A DNA stretch of 7,130 nucleotides from Alphaproteobacteria bacterium (GTDB lineage: Bacteria > Pseudomonadota > Alphaproteobacteria > UBA8366), in assembly GCA_018665505.1 (NCBI GenBank), contig JABJCS010000741.1, forward strand, positions 1-7,130, written 5' to 3'. Shown piece by piece: positions 1-6,733 of this stretch. The number at the start of each line of letters is the position of its first letter. The first letter of the stretch is position 1. The position numbers were made by a program, and so were the translations under genes. Under the pieces are notes generated by a model that was not told the origin of the DNA, ran no database searches, and saw nothing but the letters and a program-made list of their open reading frames with translations.

Positions 1-20
1 ATTCCCACGCAGGTGGGAAT
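1..20. repeat. REP-like palindrome, first of a pair past the operon end
   Basis: A perfect inverted repeat with 8-base arms, ATTCCCAC (1-8) and GTGGGAAT (13-20), around a 4-base loop. The arms resemble those of the dyads at 48-65 and 5854-5877, so I treat the three as one repeat family. It touches the left edge, so its outer arm may extend further. Paired ATTCCCGC/GCGGGAAT palindromes are common intergenic repeats in alphaproteobacteria (from general knowledge, not a search). Confidence 0.7.
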
Positions 21-47
21 CCAGTTCCTCTCAGGTTATCTTCTGTA

Positions 48-65
48 TTTCCGCCTGCGCGGGAA
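48..65. repeat. REP-like hairpin just downstream of the acyl-CoA synthetase
   Basis: Arms TTTCCGC (48-54) and GCGGGAA (59-65) pair over 7 bases, with one G-T wobble, around the loop CTGC. The dyad starts 16 bases past the stop codon of the last gene of the operon. A stem in that place could end or protect the 3' end of the mRNA. No run of T follows it on the minus strand, so it does not fit a standard intrinsic terminator. I call it a repeat and leave a terminator or mRNA-stabilising role open. Confidence 0.65.
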
Positions 66-81
66 AGACGACATTAGATGA

Positions 82-1608
82 TTACGGCCAAAACTCCGCT
101 CTCAGTTGCTTCTTGTAAAGCTTGCCGGTCGGCAGTCTTGGCAGTTCATCGCGGAAATCGATGGACCGCGGGATCATGTAGGAAGCGAGACGTTCGCGCG
201 CGAAATCCATCAACTCGGTGCGCACTTCTTCATCATGGGTCACACCCTCCGCGGTCTGCACGATGGCTTTCACTTCTTCGCCGAAATCCGGGTTCGGCAC
301 GCCGATCACCGCCACGTCGTGGACCATTGGGTGCAAGCACAAGGCGTCCTCGATCATTTGCGGGTAAATATTCACGCCGCCCGATATGATCATGAACGTC
401 TTGCGGTCGGTGAGGTAAAGATAGCCATCCTCGTCCAGATGCCCGACGTCGCCCATGGTCGACCAGTTCGGATGATGCGGGTGTTGCGCCTCTCGCGTGC
501 GCTCCGGATCGTTGTGATAGGTGAAGACGACACTCTCGCGCTCGAAATAGATGACGCCATCTTCACCCACCCCTAGTACCTTACCGTCATCATCGCAGAC
601 ATGGATCGTGCCCATCACCGCCTTACCGACGGAGCCCGGCTTTCGCAGCCACTCTTCACTGTTAATCCGAGTGGAGCCGTTTCGTTCAGAGGCCGCATAA
701 TATTCCTGCAGGATTGGCCCCCACCATTCGATCATCTGGCGTTTCACCTCAATCGGGCACGGTGCCGCTGCATGGATTGCCATTTTATGGGTCGAGAGGT
801 CGTAGGCCGCACGTTTATCTTCTTCTAGCTTCAACATGCGAATGAACATGGTCGGTACCCACTGGCTATGGGTCACCTTGTACTGTTCGATCAGGCGCAG
901 AGATTCTTCCGCATCAAAGCGCGGCATCATGATCACGGTTCCACCCAAGACATGGGTTCGGTTGGTAAAGGCGAAGGGTGCTGCGTGGTAGAGCGGCGCC
1001 GGAGACAAATAGATCGCGTCTTGATCGAAGCCGTAGGATAGAAATGACTCCAAGAACTCTGGCCCTTCAGAGATATGGCGTTCGCCCAACTCGCGCCGGA
1101 TACCTTTCGGCTTCCCCGTCGTCCCGGAGCTATAGGGCATATGCTCGCCTTGGCGTTCATCGTCGAGGGGTTCGATGGATTGCCCTTCTAGAGCCGCCTC
1201 ATAGGAGTCCCAACCGGCAAGCTCGCCGCCGATAATCAAGCGGTGCGGGCATTGCTCGATCAGTGGCAGTAGTTCACCGGCTACTTTCGACAAACGCTCC
1301 GACGTGATCAGAGCCTTCGCGCCGCAATCGGCGACGATATAGGCGACATCATGGGACGGCAGAAACTGGTTCACCGTCACCAAATAGAGACCACTGCGTA
1401 GCGCTGCCCAGGTCGCCACAAAAAATTCGAGGCGGTTCTCCAAATTGATCGCGAGCGCGTCACCGCGCTTCAACCCGACAGAGCGCAGATACCGTGCCAA
1501 GCGGATCGAGTCTTCGTTTAAGCGCCGATAGGTCAGCACCTCTCCGGTCACGGCGTTGACGGCAGCCGGTTTCTCCGGCGTCTCAGCCGCGTATTTTCCT
1601 GGATACAT
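82..1608 (-). CDS. Acyl-CoA synthetase (AMP-forming), FadD-like
   Basis: Full-length 508-residue member of the ANL adenylate-forming superfamily. It would activate a carboxylic acid with ATP to an acyl-adenylate and then form the CoA thioester in the cytoplasm. Visible motifs are the phosphate loop SSGTTGKPKG (160-169), the A5-type motif YYAASERNG (303-311), the ATP-ribose Asp in MGD (D387), the hinge DRK (401-403), the GGVNIYP motif (410-416) and the C-terminal PTGK with the probable catalytic lysine K496. The N-terminus, MYPGKYAAETPEKPA, is typical of the family and supports the ATG at 1608. No clear ribosome binding site precedes it; the upstream stop codon is only 6 bases away, so translation is probably coupled. 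It is the last gene of the operon. The class is secure, but acyl specificity (fatty, steroid side-chain or aryl acid) cannot be read. Confidence 0.93.
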   Translation of the reverse strand: MYPGKYAAETPEKPAAVNAVTGEVLTYRRLNEDSIRLARYLRSVGLKRGDALAINLENRLEFFVATWAALRSGLYLVTVNQFLPSHDVAYIVADCGAKALITSERLSKVAGELLPLIEQCPHRLIIGGELAGWDSYEAALEGQSIEPLDDERQGEHMPYSSGTTGKPKGIRRELGERHISEGPEFLESFLSYGFDQDAIYLSPAPLYHAAPFAFTNRTHVLGGTVIMMPRFDAEESLRLIEQYKVTHSQWVPTMFIRMLKLEEDKRAAYDLSTHKMAIHAAAPCPIEVKRQMIEWWGPILQEYYAASERNGSTRINSEEWLRKPGSVGKAVMGTIHVCDDDGKVLGVGEDGVIYFERESVVFTYHNDPERTREAQHPHHPNWSTMGDVGHLDEDGYLYLTDRKTFMIISGGVNIYPQMIEDALCLHPMVHDVAVIGVPNPDFGEEVKAIVQTAEGVTHDEEVRTELMDFARERLASYMIPRSIDFRDELPRLPTGKLYKKQLRAEFWP

Positions 1609-1614
1609 GTTTGA

Positions 1615-2526
1615 TTAGTTCGCCCGATAGAACGGACGGTCTCCCTTTACCGTGACGCGGTGGCCATACCGTTCATTCGGCCAGTAATCCCACATCGCCA
1701 AATGCTGCGTCGAGCGGTTATCCCAAAATGCTATCGAGTTTGGCTCCCAGTGAAACCGGACCTGGAATTCCGGCCGCGCCATATGGCGGAATAGAAACTC
1801 CAACAGCGCGTCACTTTCTTCTTCCGTCATACCGCGAATGCGGCTGGTGAAGGTCTCGTTTACATACAACGCTTGTCGGCCTGAGACCGGATGGGTGCGC
1901 ACGATCGGGTGCTCATTGGTCGGGAAAACCGCGTCCTTATCGTCGCCCCCCTTATCCACATAGCGGCCACGAAAGGCGCGTTCGGAATCATGGACCGCCG
2001 TCTTACCCTCGAGAAAGCCCTTCATCTTATCGGACAAAGCGTCATACGCCGCGTACATATTGGCGAATAATGTATCGCCACCAGAGCCGGGCGTGCGGTG
2101 AATTTGCAGCATAGTCCCTAGCGGCGGTTCCTCGTCACAAGAAACGTCCGTGTGCCAATCGGCGCCGTTATTCACGAAGGATTCGCCGTGCGTGTGAATG
2201 ACGAACAGCTCTGGATGTTCGGCGCCACCGGGCGCCGCCGGATGGATGTGTAGTTTGCCAAACCGGCGTGCGAAGGCGATCTGCTGCTCCGGCGTCAATT
2301 CCGGTTGATCGCGAAAGAACAATACATTGTGGTTCGCGAGCGCATGCGTCAAATCGGCAATCTGCGCCTCCGGCACCGCTTCGGTCAGATCGACGCCTTC
2401 AATTTCAACGCCAATCACCGGCGTTATTGGTGTTACGGAAATTGTCTCGTATGAGGCTTCTTGGCGCGCATTGGAGAGCGCTTGTGCGCGGTCCAGCTTT
2501 CCTTCGTGTAACGGTCGATCAGACAT
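1615..2526 (-). CDS. TauD/TfdA-family Fe(II)/2-oxoglutarate dioxygenase, paralogue A
   Basis: 303 residues, against 283 for E. coli TauD. The fold is a single TauD domain that couples 2-oxoglutarate decarboxylation to substrate hydroxylation, often releasing a heteroatom group. The iron triad is H125, D127 and H275. T152 and R286 align with the TauD 2-oxoglutarate contacts T126 and R266. H95 and R290 align with TauD H70 and R270, which hold the taurine sulfonate. TauD Y73 and N95 are replaced by A98 and G121, so taurine is unlikely. The Phe159 pocket position is F185. The C-terminus, GDRPFYRAN, closely matches TauD. Hand counting gives about 69% identity (198 of 288) to the gene at 2537-3457, with which it shares an extra N-terminal stretch of about 25 residues. 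The ATG has a strong ribosome binding site overlapping the upstream stop. Anionic substrate likely; identity unknown. Confidence 0.9.
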   Translation of the reverse strand: MSDRPLHEGKLDRAQALSNARQEASYETISVTPITPVIGVEIEGVDLTEAVPEAQIADLTHALANHNVLFFRDQPELTPEQQIAFARRFGKLHIHPAAPGGAEHPELFVIHTHGESFVNNGADWHTDVSCDEEPPLGTMLQIHRTPGSGGDTLFANMYAAYDALSDKMKGFLEGKTAVHDSERAFRGRYVDKGGDDKDAVFPTNEHPIVRTHPVSGRQALYVNETFTSRIRGMTEEESDALLEFLFRHMARPEFQVRFHWEPNSIAFWDNRSTQHLAMWDYWPNERYGHRVTVKGDRPFYRAN

Positions 2527-2529
2527 TGG

Positions 2530-2539
2530 CCTCTCCTTA
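2530..2539 (-). promoter_or_regulatory. Strong ribosome binding site overlapping the upstream stop codon
   Basis: On the minus strand the sequence reads TAAGGAGAGG, then CCA and ATG. AAGGAG lies 6 bases before the start codon at 2526, and its first two As belong to the TAA of the preceding gene. This fixes the start of the 303-residue dioxygenase and its N-terminal extension, and points to translational coupling. Confidence 0.8.
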
Positions 2540-3457
2540 ATTCATCCGGTGGAAGGGACGCTCGCCCTTAATGGTGACCCGGTGGCCTTTGCGCTCTTCC
2601 GGCCAATAATCCCAAAGCGCCAAATGTTGGGTGCACCGATTGTCCCAAAATGCGATGGAGTTTTCCTCCCATTGGAACCGTACCTGGAATTGAGCTTGTT
2701 CCAAATGTGTGAAGAGAAACTTGAGAAGGGCATCACTCTCAGCATTCTCTAGATCAACGATCTTCGTGGTGAAAGCTCGGTTAACATAGAGGGCTTCCCG
2801 CCCGGAGACTGGATGCGTGCGAACAATCGGATGCTCGGCGCTGGGATAAACCTTATCCGCATCGTCCACACCGCGGTCGGAATAGCGGCCGCGGTAGATA
2901 TGCTCCGACTCATGCATCGCGGTGCAGGTGCGCAAGAAATTCTTCATCGAATCCGACAAGGCGTCGAAAGCCGCGTACATATTGGCGAACAAAGTATCGC
3001 CGCCGACTTCGGGCACTACATGCAATTGCAACATGGTGCCGAGTGGCGGAGTTTCGTCGCAGGAAACGTCCGTGTGCCATCCACCGCCGTTATTCACTTG
3101 CGATTCCTTGTGCGTGTGAATGATAAATAATTCCGGATGTCCTTCCGCATGCGGGGCAGCGGGATGGACATGCAATTCTCCGAACTTGTTGGCAAAATCA
3201 ATTTGCTGATCCGGCGTCAACTCCGGTTGATCTCGAAAGAACAAGACGTTGTGATCCGCCAAGGCGTGACTCAAATCGTCAATCTGCGCGTCGGAGACCG
3301 GCTGCGTGATATCCACACCGGAGACGATACCTCCAATGACTGCTGTCGCGGGCTTGACCTCAATGGTCTCGTAGACGCCTTGAGCGCGCGAATTGGACAA
3401 ATTGCGCGCCCGGCCCGCGCGGCCTTTATAGACTTTCTGTTTCGGCTGTTCCGTCAT
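2537..3457 (-). CDS. TauD/TfdA-family Fe(II)/2-oxoglutarate dioxygenase, paralogue B
   Basis: 306 residues, one TauD domain with all cofactor residues present: iron ligands H128, D130 and H278, and 2-oxoglutarate contacts T155 and R289. The sulfonate-holding pair of TauD is kept as H98 and R293, while TauD Y73 and N95 become A101 and G124. The Phe159 position is Y188. The first 27 residues are basic and polar (seven Lys or Arg before residue 20), not hydrophobic, so this is not a signal peptide. No other Met occurs until residue 142, so the extension cannot be trimmed to an internal ATG. The core LSN.R just before the domain is shared with paralogue A. The start lies 4 bases after the FAD gene stop and has only a weak GGGA as ribosome binding site, suggesting coupled translation. 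Substrate unknown; probably a small anionic organic compound. Confidence 0.9.
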   Translation of the reverse strand: MTEQPKQKVYKGRAGRARNLSNSRAQGVYETIEVKPATAVIGGIVSGVDITQPVSDAQIDDLSHALADHNVLFFRDQPELTPDQQIDFANKFGELHVHPAAPHAEGHPELFIIHTHKESQVNNGGGWHTDVSCDETPPLGTMLQLHVVPEVGGDTLFANMYAAFDALSDSMKNFLRTCTAMHESEHIYRGRYSDRGVDDADKVYPSAEHPIVRTHPVSGREALYVNRAFTTKIVDLENAESDALLKFLFTHLEQAQFQVRFQWEENSIAFWDNRCTQHLALWDYWPEERKGHRVTIKGERPFHRMN

Positions 3458-3461
3458 GGTT

Positions 3462-5003
3462 CTATCCCGGCCTGCTGTCTTCCGCCGCGACGGTGCGCCC
3501 GGCGATGCGTCCGCTGACGAAACATTCCGTCAGGTTCCCTCCAGAAAGATAGAGGCTGCCCCAGATGCCGCCAAGCTCACCTGCCGTATAGAGCCGTGGA
3601 ATGGGCTCGCCATAGGCATTCACCACTCGGCGCTTTTCGTCATGGACAGGGCCGCCCTGAGTATTCGAAACTACCGGCCAAATTTCCGCCAGATAGAACG
3701 GCGGCTTTCGAACAGCGACCATGCTTTTAGGCGGGCGGCCAAATTCGTCGACGCCCTTCTCGCAGTTCTCATTCCACGTCTCGACGGTTGCCGATAATTC
3801 ATCCACCGGACAACCGATCATCTCGGCGAGCTCTTCAATAGAATCGGCTTTGCGCAACAACCCGTTCTGCACTTCATTCAGATTGTCCCGGCTCCATTCG
3901 TAATTCTCATAGGCTCCGTCATTGAACATGGTTTGACCCAACGGGTAGAGCGCCCTGCCCTCATCATCGAGGACCATGTAGCACGGCACGAAAGGCTGCC
4001 CCATTCGGGTGGGATCGACCCGGTCCATGCCGCGATGCCCGGTATCCTGCATATAAGGATCATATTCATTCATGAAGCGCCGCCCGTTATCACCGACGAG
4101 AATCCAACTCATCGGCGCTTCGGCCTCTCGCTCGTCCGGCACCCAATCCGGCAGTCGCTTGGTGCGGATGGCGAAGGGCAAATCCGGATGCCGGAACCCA
4201 TAGGTCCCGTGGAAATGCCACATATGCCAGAGGTCCGCGCCGAGGTCCGTCGTCATGCGGATACCGTCCCCGGTATTGCCGACAAACGCGGCGGAGTAGA
4301 CCGGATTGATCTGCCAGTATTGGCGTTGCATCTCCGGCGCGTGCTCAAACCCACCACAGGCCAGGATGACGCCCTTGCGCGCACCCACGGCGCGCGGGCC
4401 GTTACCATCGTCCAGCCAGATGCCGGCGACCGCGCCGTCCTTGTCCGTGATCAGGCGCCGCGCCGCGACCCCGAGACGCGTCTCAATTCCGCGTTTGGCG
4501 ATGTTGTCCTGCAGTACCTTGAACATGAACGGTCCACCGCTCAGCGCATTCGCGTACGCATAGTCGCGTTTCGGATCAAATCCGGGAATTTCTTCGATCT
4601 GCAAGAAATACATCTTGTCGAAACCCGGAAAAGCATAACTGCCGGGTCGTTCCGTTCGCGTAACGCGGGCGCCGTTCACCTCGGCCAATTCCTCTACGTA
4701 GCCATCGATATGAACCATCTCGTCTACGAACACTTCTAGAATATTGTCCGGCGTCGTCCCATCATTTGTGGCTTTCAGATACTCGAGCGTCGCGTCTCGA
4801 TCATGTGGAAGGCGAAGGCCACCTCCAGAGCAAATCGATATACCACCGGGGTTCGGCATCTTCTCGGCCAACAGAACCTCGGCTCCGGAATCGTGCGCGT
4901 TGATCGCGGCGACGGCGCCGCCGAAACCGTATCCCACCACAATCACATCGAAAGTCTCGTCGAACTGCTCAACGGTTCGGCTTAGCATCATATTCTCACT
5001 CAT
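3462..5003 (-). CDS. FAD-dependent dehydrogenase/reductase (fumarate reductase/KstD flavoprotein superfamily)
   Basis: 513 residues, consistent with a soluble FAD_binding_2-type enzyme. A Rossmann motif near the N-terminus, VVGYGFGGA (G24, G26, G29), is followed by E47, the expected ribose-binding acid. A glycine-rich stretch, GGISICSGGG (53-62), lies against the flavin in this fold. ILACGGFE (213-220) and the C-terminal segment from LYTAGELGG through SGGNLTECFVSGRIAGR (471-503) complete the FAD site. There is no signal peptide or membrane segment, so it is cytoplasmic. Relatives catalyse C=C formation or reduction (3-ketosteroid 1-dehydrogenase, tricarballylate dehydrogenase, soluble fumarate reductase); the reaction here is not determined. 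It sits between the two dioxygenase pairs, 3 bases after one gene and 4 before the next. ATG at 5003 is used; the ATGs of M5 and M6 are alternatives, since no good ribosome binding site is visible at either place. Confidence 0.88.
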   Translation of the reverse strand: MSENMMLSRTVEQFDETFDVIVVGYGFGGAVAAINAHDSGAEVLLAEKMPNPGGISICSGGGLRLPHDRDATLEYLKATNDGTTPDNILEVFVDEMVHIDGYVEELAEVNGARVTRTERPGSYAFPGFDKMYFLQIEEIPGFDPKRDYAYANALSGGPFMFKVLQDNIAKRGIETRLGVAARRLITDKDGAVAGIWLDDGNGPRAVGARKGVILACGGFEHAPEMQRQYWQINPVYSAAFVGNTGDGIRMTTDLGADLWHMWHFHGTYGFRHPDLPFAIRTKRLPDWVPDEREAEAPMSWILVGDNGRRFMNEYDPYMQDTGHRGMDRVDPTRMGQPFVPCYMVLDDEGRALYPLGQTMFNDGAYENYEWSRDNLNEVQNGLLRKADSIEELAEMIGCPVDELSATVETWNENCEKGVDEFGRPPKSMVAVRKPPFYLAEIWPVVSNTQGGPVHDEKRRVVNAYGEPIPRLYTAGELGGIWGSLYLSGGNLTECFVSGRIAGRTVAAEDSRPG

Positions 5004-5006
5004 CTG

Positions 5007-5837
5007 TTAGAACGGCTTGTCGCCCGCAATGGTTACCCGATATCCGGAACGCGTCTGGGGATAGTAATCCCACAGCGCTCTATGTTGCGCGGCACGATTG
5101 TCCCAAAACGCAATCGACTTCGGTCGCCACCGAAAACGGCATTGGAACTCCGGGGTCGCAATGTGCAGGAGCAACATCTCCAACACCGCATCGCTTTCCC
5201 GCTTCGAAAGCCCTTCAATGGCAGTGGTGTAGGAAGTGTTCACATATAGCGCTTTCCGCCCCGTCACCGGATGAGTGCGCACCACCGGGTGTACCGCCGA
5301 GGGGTATCGCGCATCAGGGTCACGGAAGCGTCCTTGATTTCCATAACGGACGCTCAGCGTGTGTTCGGAATCATGCACGGCATTCAGCCCGTCCAACATC
5401 TTTCGGACAGGCTCCGACAGCGCTTCATAGGCACGATACATATTGGCGAACATTGTATCGCCGCCCGCATCCGGGACCTCGTGGATCTGCAAAATGCTGC
5501 CCATGGGCGGCTCGTCATCGCAGGTGACATCACTGTGCCAGGTCTCTCCGACCACCCATTTAGAATCCGCATCTGCATGCACGTTGATCACTTCGGGGTG
5601 CCCTTCCGGGCCCGGCGCCGCCGGATGGACATGCAATTCGCCGAAGTGACGTCCGAAAGCCTTATGTTGATCCAGTGTCAGATCTTGGTCGCGGAAAAAG
5701 ACGACCAGGTGCTCCATCAGTACATCGTGGATTTCTTGAAATGCTTGGTTACCGAGAGGCTGCGAAAGATCGACACCGCTGATTTCGGCGCCGATCACGG
5801 GACTGAGCGGTTTAACGTCAATCGTTTGATAGCCCAA
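5007..5837 (-). CDS. TauD/TfdA-family Fe(II)/2-oxoglutarate dioxygenase, paralogue C (TTG start)
   Basis: 276 residues, one TauD domain. Iron ligands are H101, D103 and H252; T128 and R263 match the TauD 2-oxoglutarate contacts. H71 and R267 correspond to the TauD sulfonate-holding pair, and A74 and G97 replace TauD Y73 and N95. The Phe159 position is L161 and the Phe206 position is Y203. Hand counting gives about 67% identity (185 of 276, no gaps) to the next gene upstream, paralogue D. The start codon is TTG. No in-frame ATG occurs in the 50-base gap, a purine-rich ribosome binding site precedes the TTG, and the N-terminus aligns residue for residue with paralogue D. The C-terminus ends at GDKPF, shorter than TauD by a few residues. 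The gene reaches to within 3 bases of the FAD gene. Probably an oxygenase for an anionic substrate, not taurine. Confidence 0.9.
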   Translation of the reverse strand: MGYQTIDVKPLSPVIGAEISGVDLSQPLGNQAFQEIHDVLMEHLVVFFRDQDLTLDQHKAFGRHFGELHVHPAAPGPEGHPEVINVHADADSKWVVGETWHSDVTCDDEPPMGSILQIHEVPDAGGDTMFANMYRAYEALSEPVRKMLDGLNAVHDSEHTLSVRYGNQGRFRDPDARYPSAVHPVVRTHPVTGRKALYVNTSYTTAIEGLSKRESDAVLEMLLLHIATPEFQCRFRWRPKSIAFWDNRAAQHRALWDYYPQTRSGYRVTIAGDKPF

Positions 5838-5840
5838 GTT

Positions 5841-5852
5841 CTCCCCCTCCCC
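5841..5852 (-). promoter_or_regulatory. Purine-rich ribosome binding site for a TTG start
   Basis: The minus strand reads GGGGAGGGGGAG, then AAC and the TTG at 5837. The AGGGGG portion lies about 6 bases before the start. This site, with the paralogue alignment, decides the TTG start of the dioxygenase gene. It begins only one base past the foot of the hairpin at 5854-5877, so that hairpin could affect ribosome access. Confidence 0.7.
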
Positions 5853-5853
5853 A

Positions 5854-5877
5854 TCATTCCCGCCTTCGCGGAAATGA
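5854..5877. repeat. REP-like hairpin inside the operon
   Basis: Arms TCATTCCCGC (5854-5863) and GCGGAAATGA (5868-5877) pair in 9 of 10 positions around a 4-base loop; the one mismatch is 5859 with 5872. It fills most of the only sizeable gap in the operon, between two paralogous dioxygenase genes, and shares its arms with the dyads at the left edge. No T run follows, so it is more likely a repeat insertion that may act on mRNA processing than a terminator. Confidence 0.75.
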
Positions 5878-5887
5878 CGAGCGCCTT

Positions 5888-6718
5888 CTAAAACGGCTTA
5901 TCGCCCGCGATCGTCACCCGGTAGCCATGGCGGACTTGTGGGAAATAGTCCCAGACAGTGCGATGTTGCGCGGAGCGATTGTCCCAAAACGCGACCGACT
6001 TCTCACGCCAGCGAAAGCGGCAATGGAATTCCGGAGTTGCAATGTGATCACATAGCATTTTCAGAATAGCGTCGCTCTCGTTCTTATTCAGTCCCTCAAT
6101 TCGCGTCGTGAAGTTCTCGTTCACGAACAACGCTTTCTTCCGCGTGACAGGATGCGTTCGGACGATCGGGTGAAGCGATTCCGGAAAGGAGTCATCACCG
6201 TCCCGTAACTTCCCGGATGCACCAAAGCGGTCACGGTGAACATGGGCGGATTCGTTCCACGCCTTCAATCCCTCGATCATTTCCTTAATCGGGTCGGAAA
6301 GCGCTTCATAGGCGGCGTACCCGCTGGCGAACATCGTATCGCCGCCGGATTCCGGAATCGTGTGCAAATGCAGGATGCTGCCCATCGGCGGCTCCGCGTC
6401 GCAAGACACATCGGAATGCCATTTCATACCCGCAACCACCTTGGATTTTTCATCCGCATGGATGGTGATGATTTCGGGGTGCCCTTCCGGCGCCTTGGCG
6501 CTCGGGTGGATGTGCAGTTCACCGAAATGGCGACCGAATGCCTTATGTTCGTCCAAGGTCATTTCCTGATCGCGAAAAAAGATCACCTGATGCTTCATCA
6601 ATGCATCATGCAATTCCTGATAGGTCTGATTGCCAAGCGGCTTGGAAATATCAACGCCGCTGATCTCCGCACCGATGATGGGACTTAGCGGATCGACTTC
6701 GATGGTTTCGTAAGACAC
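5888..6718 (-). CDS. TauD/TfdA-family Fe(II)/2-oxoglutarate dioxygenase, paralogue D (GTG start)
   Basis: 276 residues, one TauD domain, same length as paralogue C and alignable with it without gaps. Iron ligands are H101, D103 and H252; T128 and R263 match the 2-oxoglutarate contacts of TauD. H71 and R267 keep the sulfonate-holding pair; A74 and G97 replace TauD Y73 and N95. The Phe159 position is H161, a polar residue unlike any of the other three paralogues. The region 154-175 differs most from paralogue C and is where substrate choice is expected to be set. The GTG start follows a clear AGAAGGA ribosome binding site in the 15-base gap after the upstream gene. Predicted cytoplasmic and co-transcribed with its neighbours. 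Substrate not known; a small sulfonate, sulfate ester or carboxylate is plausible. Confidence 0.9.
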   Translation of the reverse strand: MSYETIEVDPLSPIIGAEISGVDISKPLGNQTYQELHDALMKHQVIFFRDQEMTLDEHKAFGRHFGELHIHPSAKAPEGHPEIITIHADEKSKVVAGMKWHSDVSCDAEPPMGSILHLHTIPESGGDTMFASGYAAYEALSDPIKEMIEGLKAWNESAHVHRDRFGASGKLRDGDDSFPESLHPIVRTHPVTRKKALFVNENFTTRIEGLNKNESDAILKMLCDHIATPEFHCRFRWREKSVAFWDNRSAQHRTVWDYFPQVRHGYRVTIAGDKPF

Positions 6719-6726
6719 TGCTGATT

Positions 6727-6733
6727 TCCTTCT
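6727..6733 (-). promoter_or_regulatory. Ribosome binding site for a GTG start
   Basis: AGAAGGA begins directly after the TAG stop of the upstream gene and lies 8 bases before the GTG at 6718. It supports GTG as the true start of the 276-residue dioxygenase and the reading of these genes as one transcript. Confidence 0.75.

Noticed and set aside
1..65. Possible CRISPR array or intrinsic terminator at the left edge.
   Set aside because: There are only two short, non-identical palindromes with no regular spacer pattern, and no T run follows the stems on the minus strand. A REP-like repeat pair explains them better.
106..576. Open frame of 156 codons on the plus strand opposite the acyl-CoA synthetase.
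   Set aside because: The minus-strand gene here holds conserved motifs (GGVNIYP, PTGK). The plus-strand peptide has no family features, so it is a shadow frame.
3933..4739. Long open frame of 268 codons on the plus strand inside the flavoenzyme gene.
   Set aside because: It lies fully antisense to a gene with clear FAD-binding motifs, has no recognisable domain or ribosome binding site, and fits the chance open frames expected opposite GC-rich coding sequence.
5838..5887. Internal promoter in the 50-base gap between paralogues C and D.
   Set aside because: The space is filled by the hairpin and the ribosome binding site, and I see no -35/-10 pair.
5271..5891. Plus-strand open frame of 206 codons opposite paralogue C, with similar shadow frames opposite the other dioxygenases.
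   Set aside because: Similar antisense frames recur opposite each paralogue because the coding strands are similar. This mirrors the real genes and is not evidence for an antisense family.
1615..6718. Naming any of the four dioxygenases tauD, tfdA or atsK.
   Set aside because: The fold and cofactor residues fit, but the taurine amine contacts are missing, and no transporter, sulfite-handling gene or other specific marker supports one substrate.
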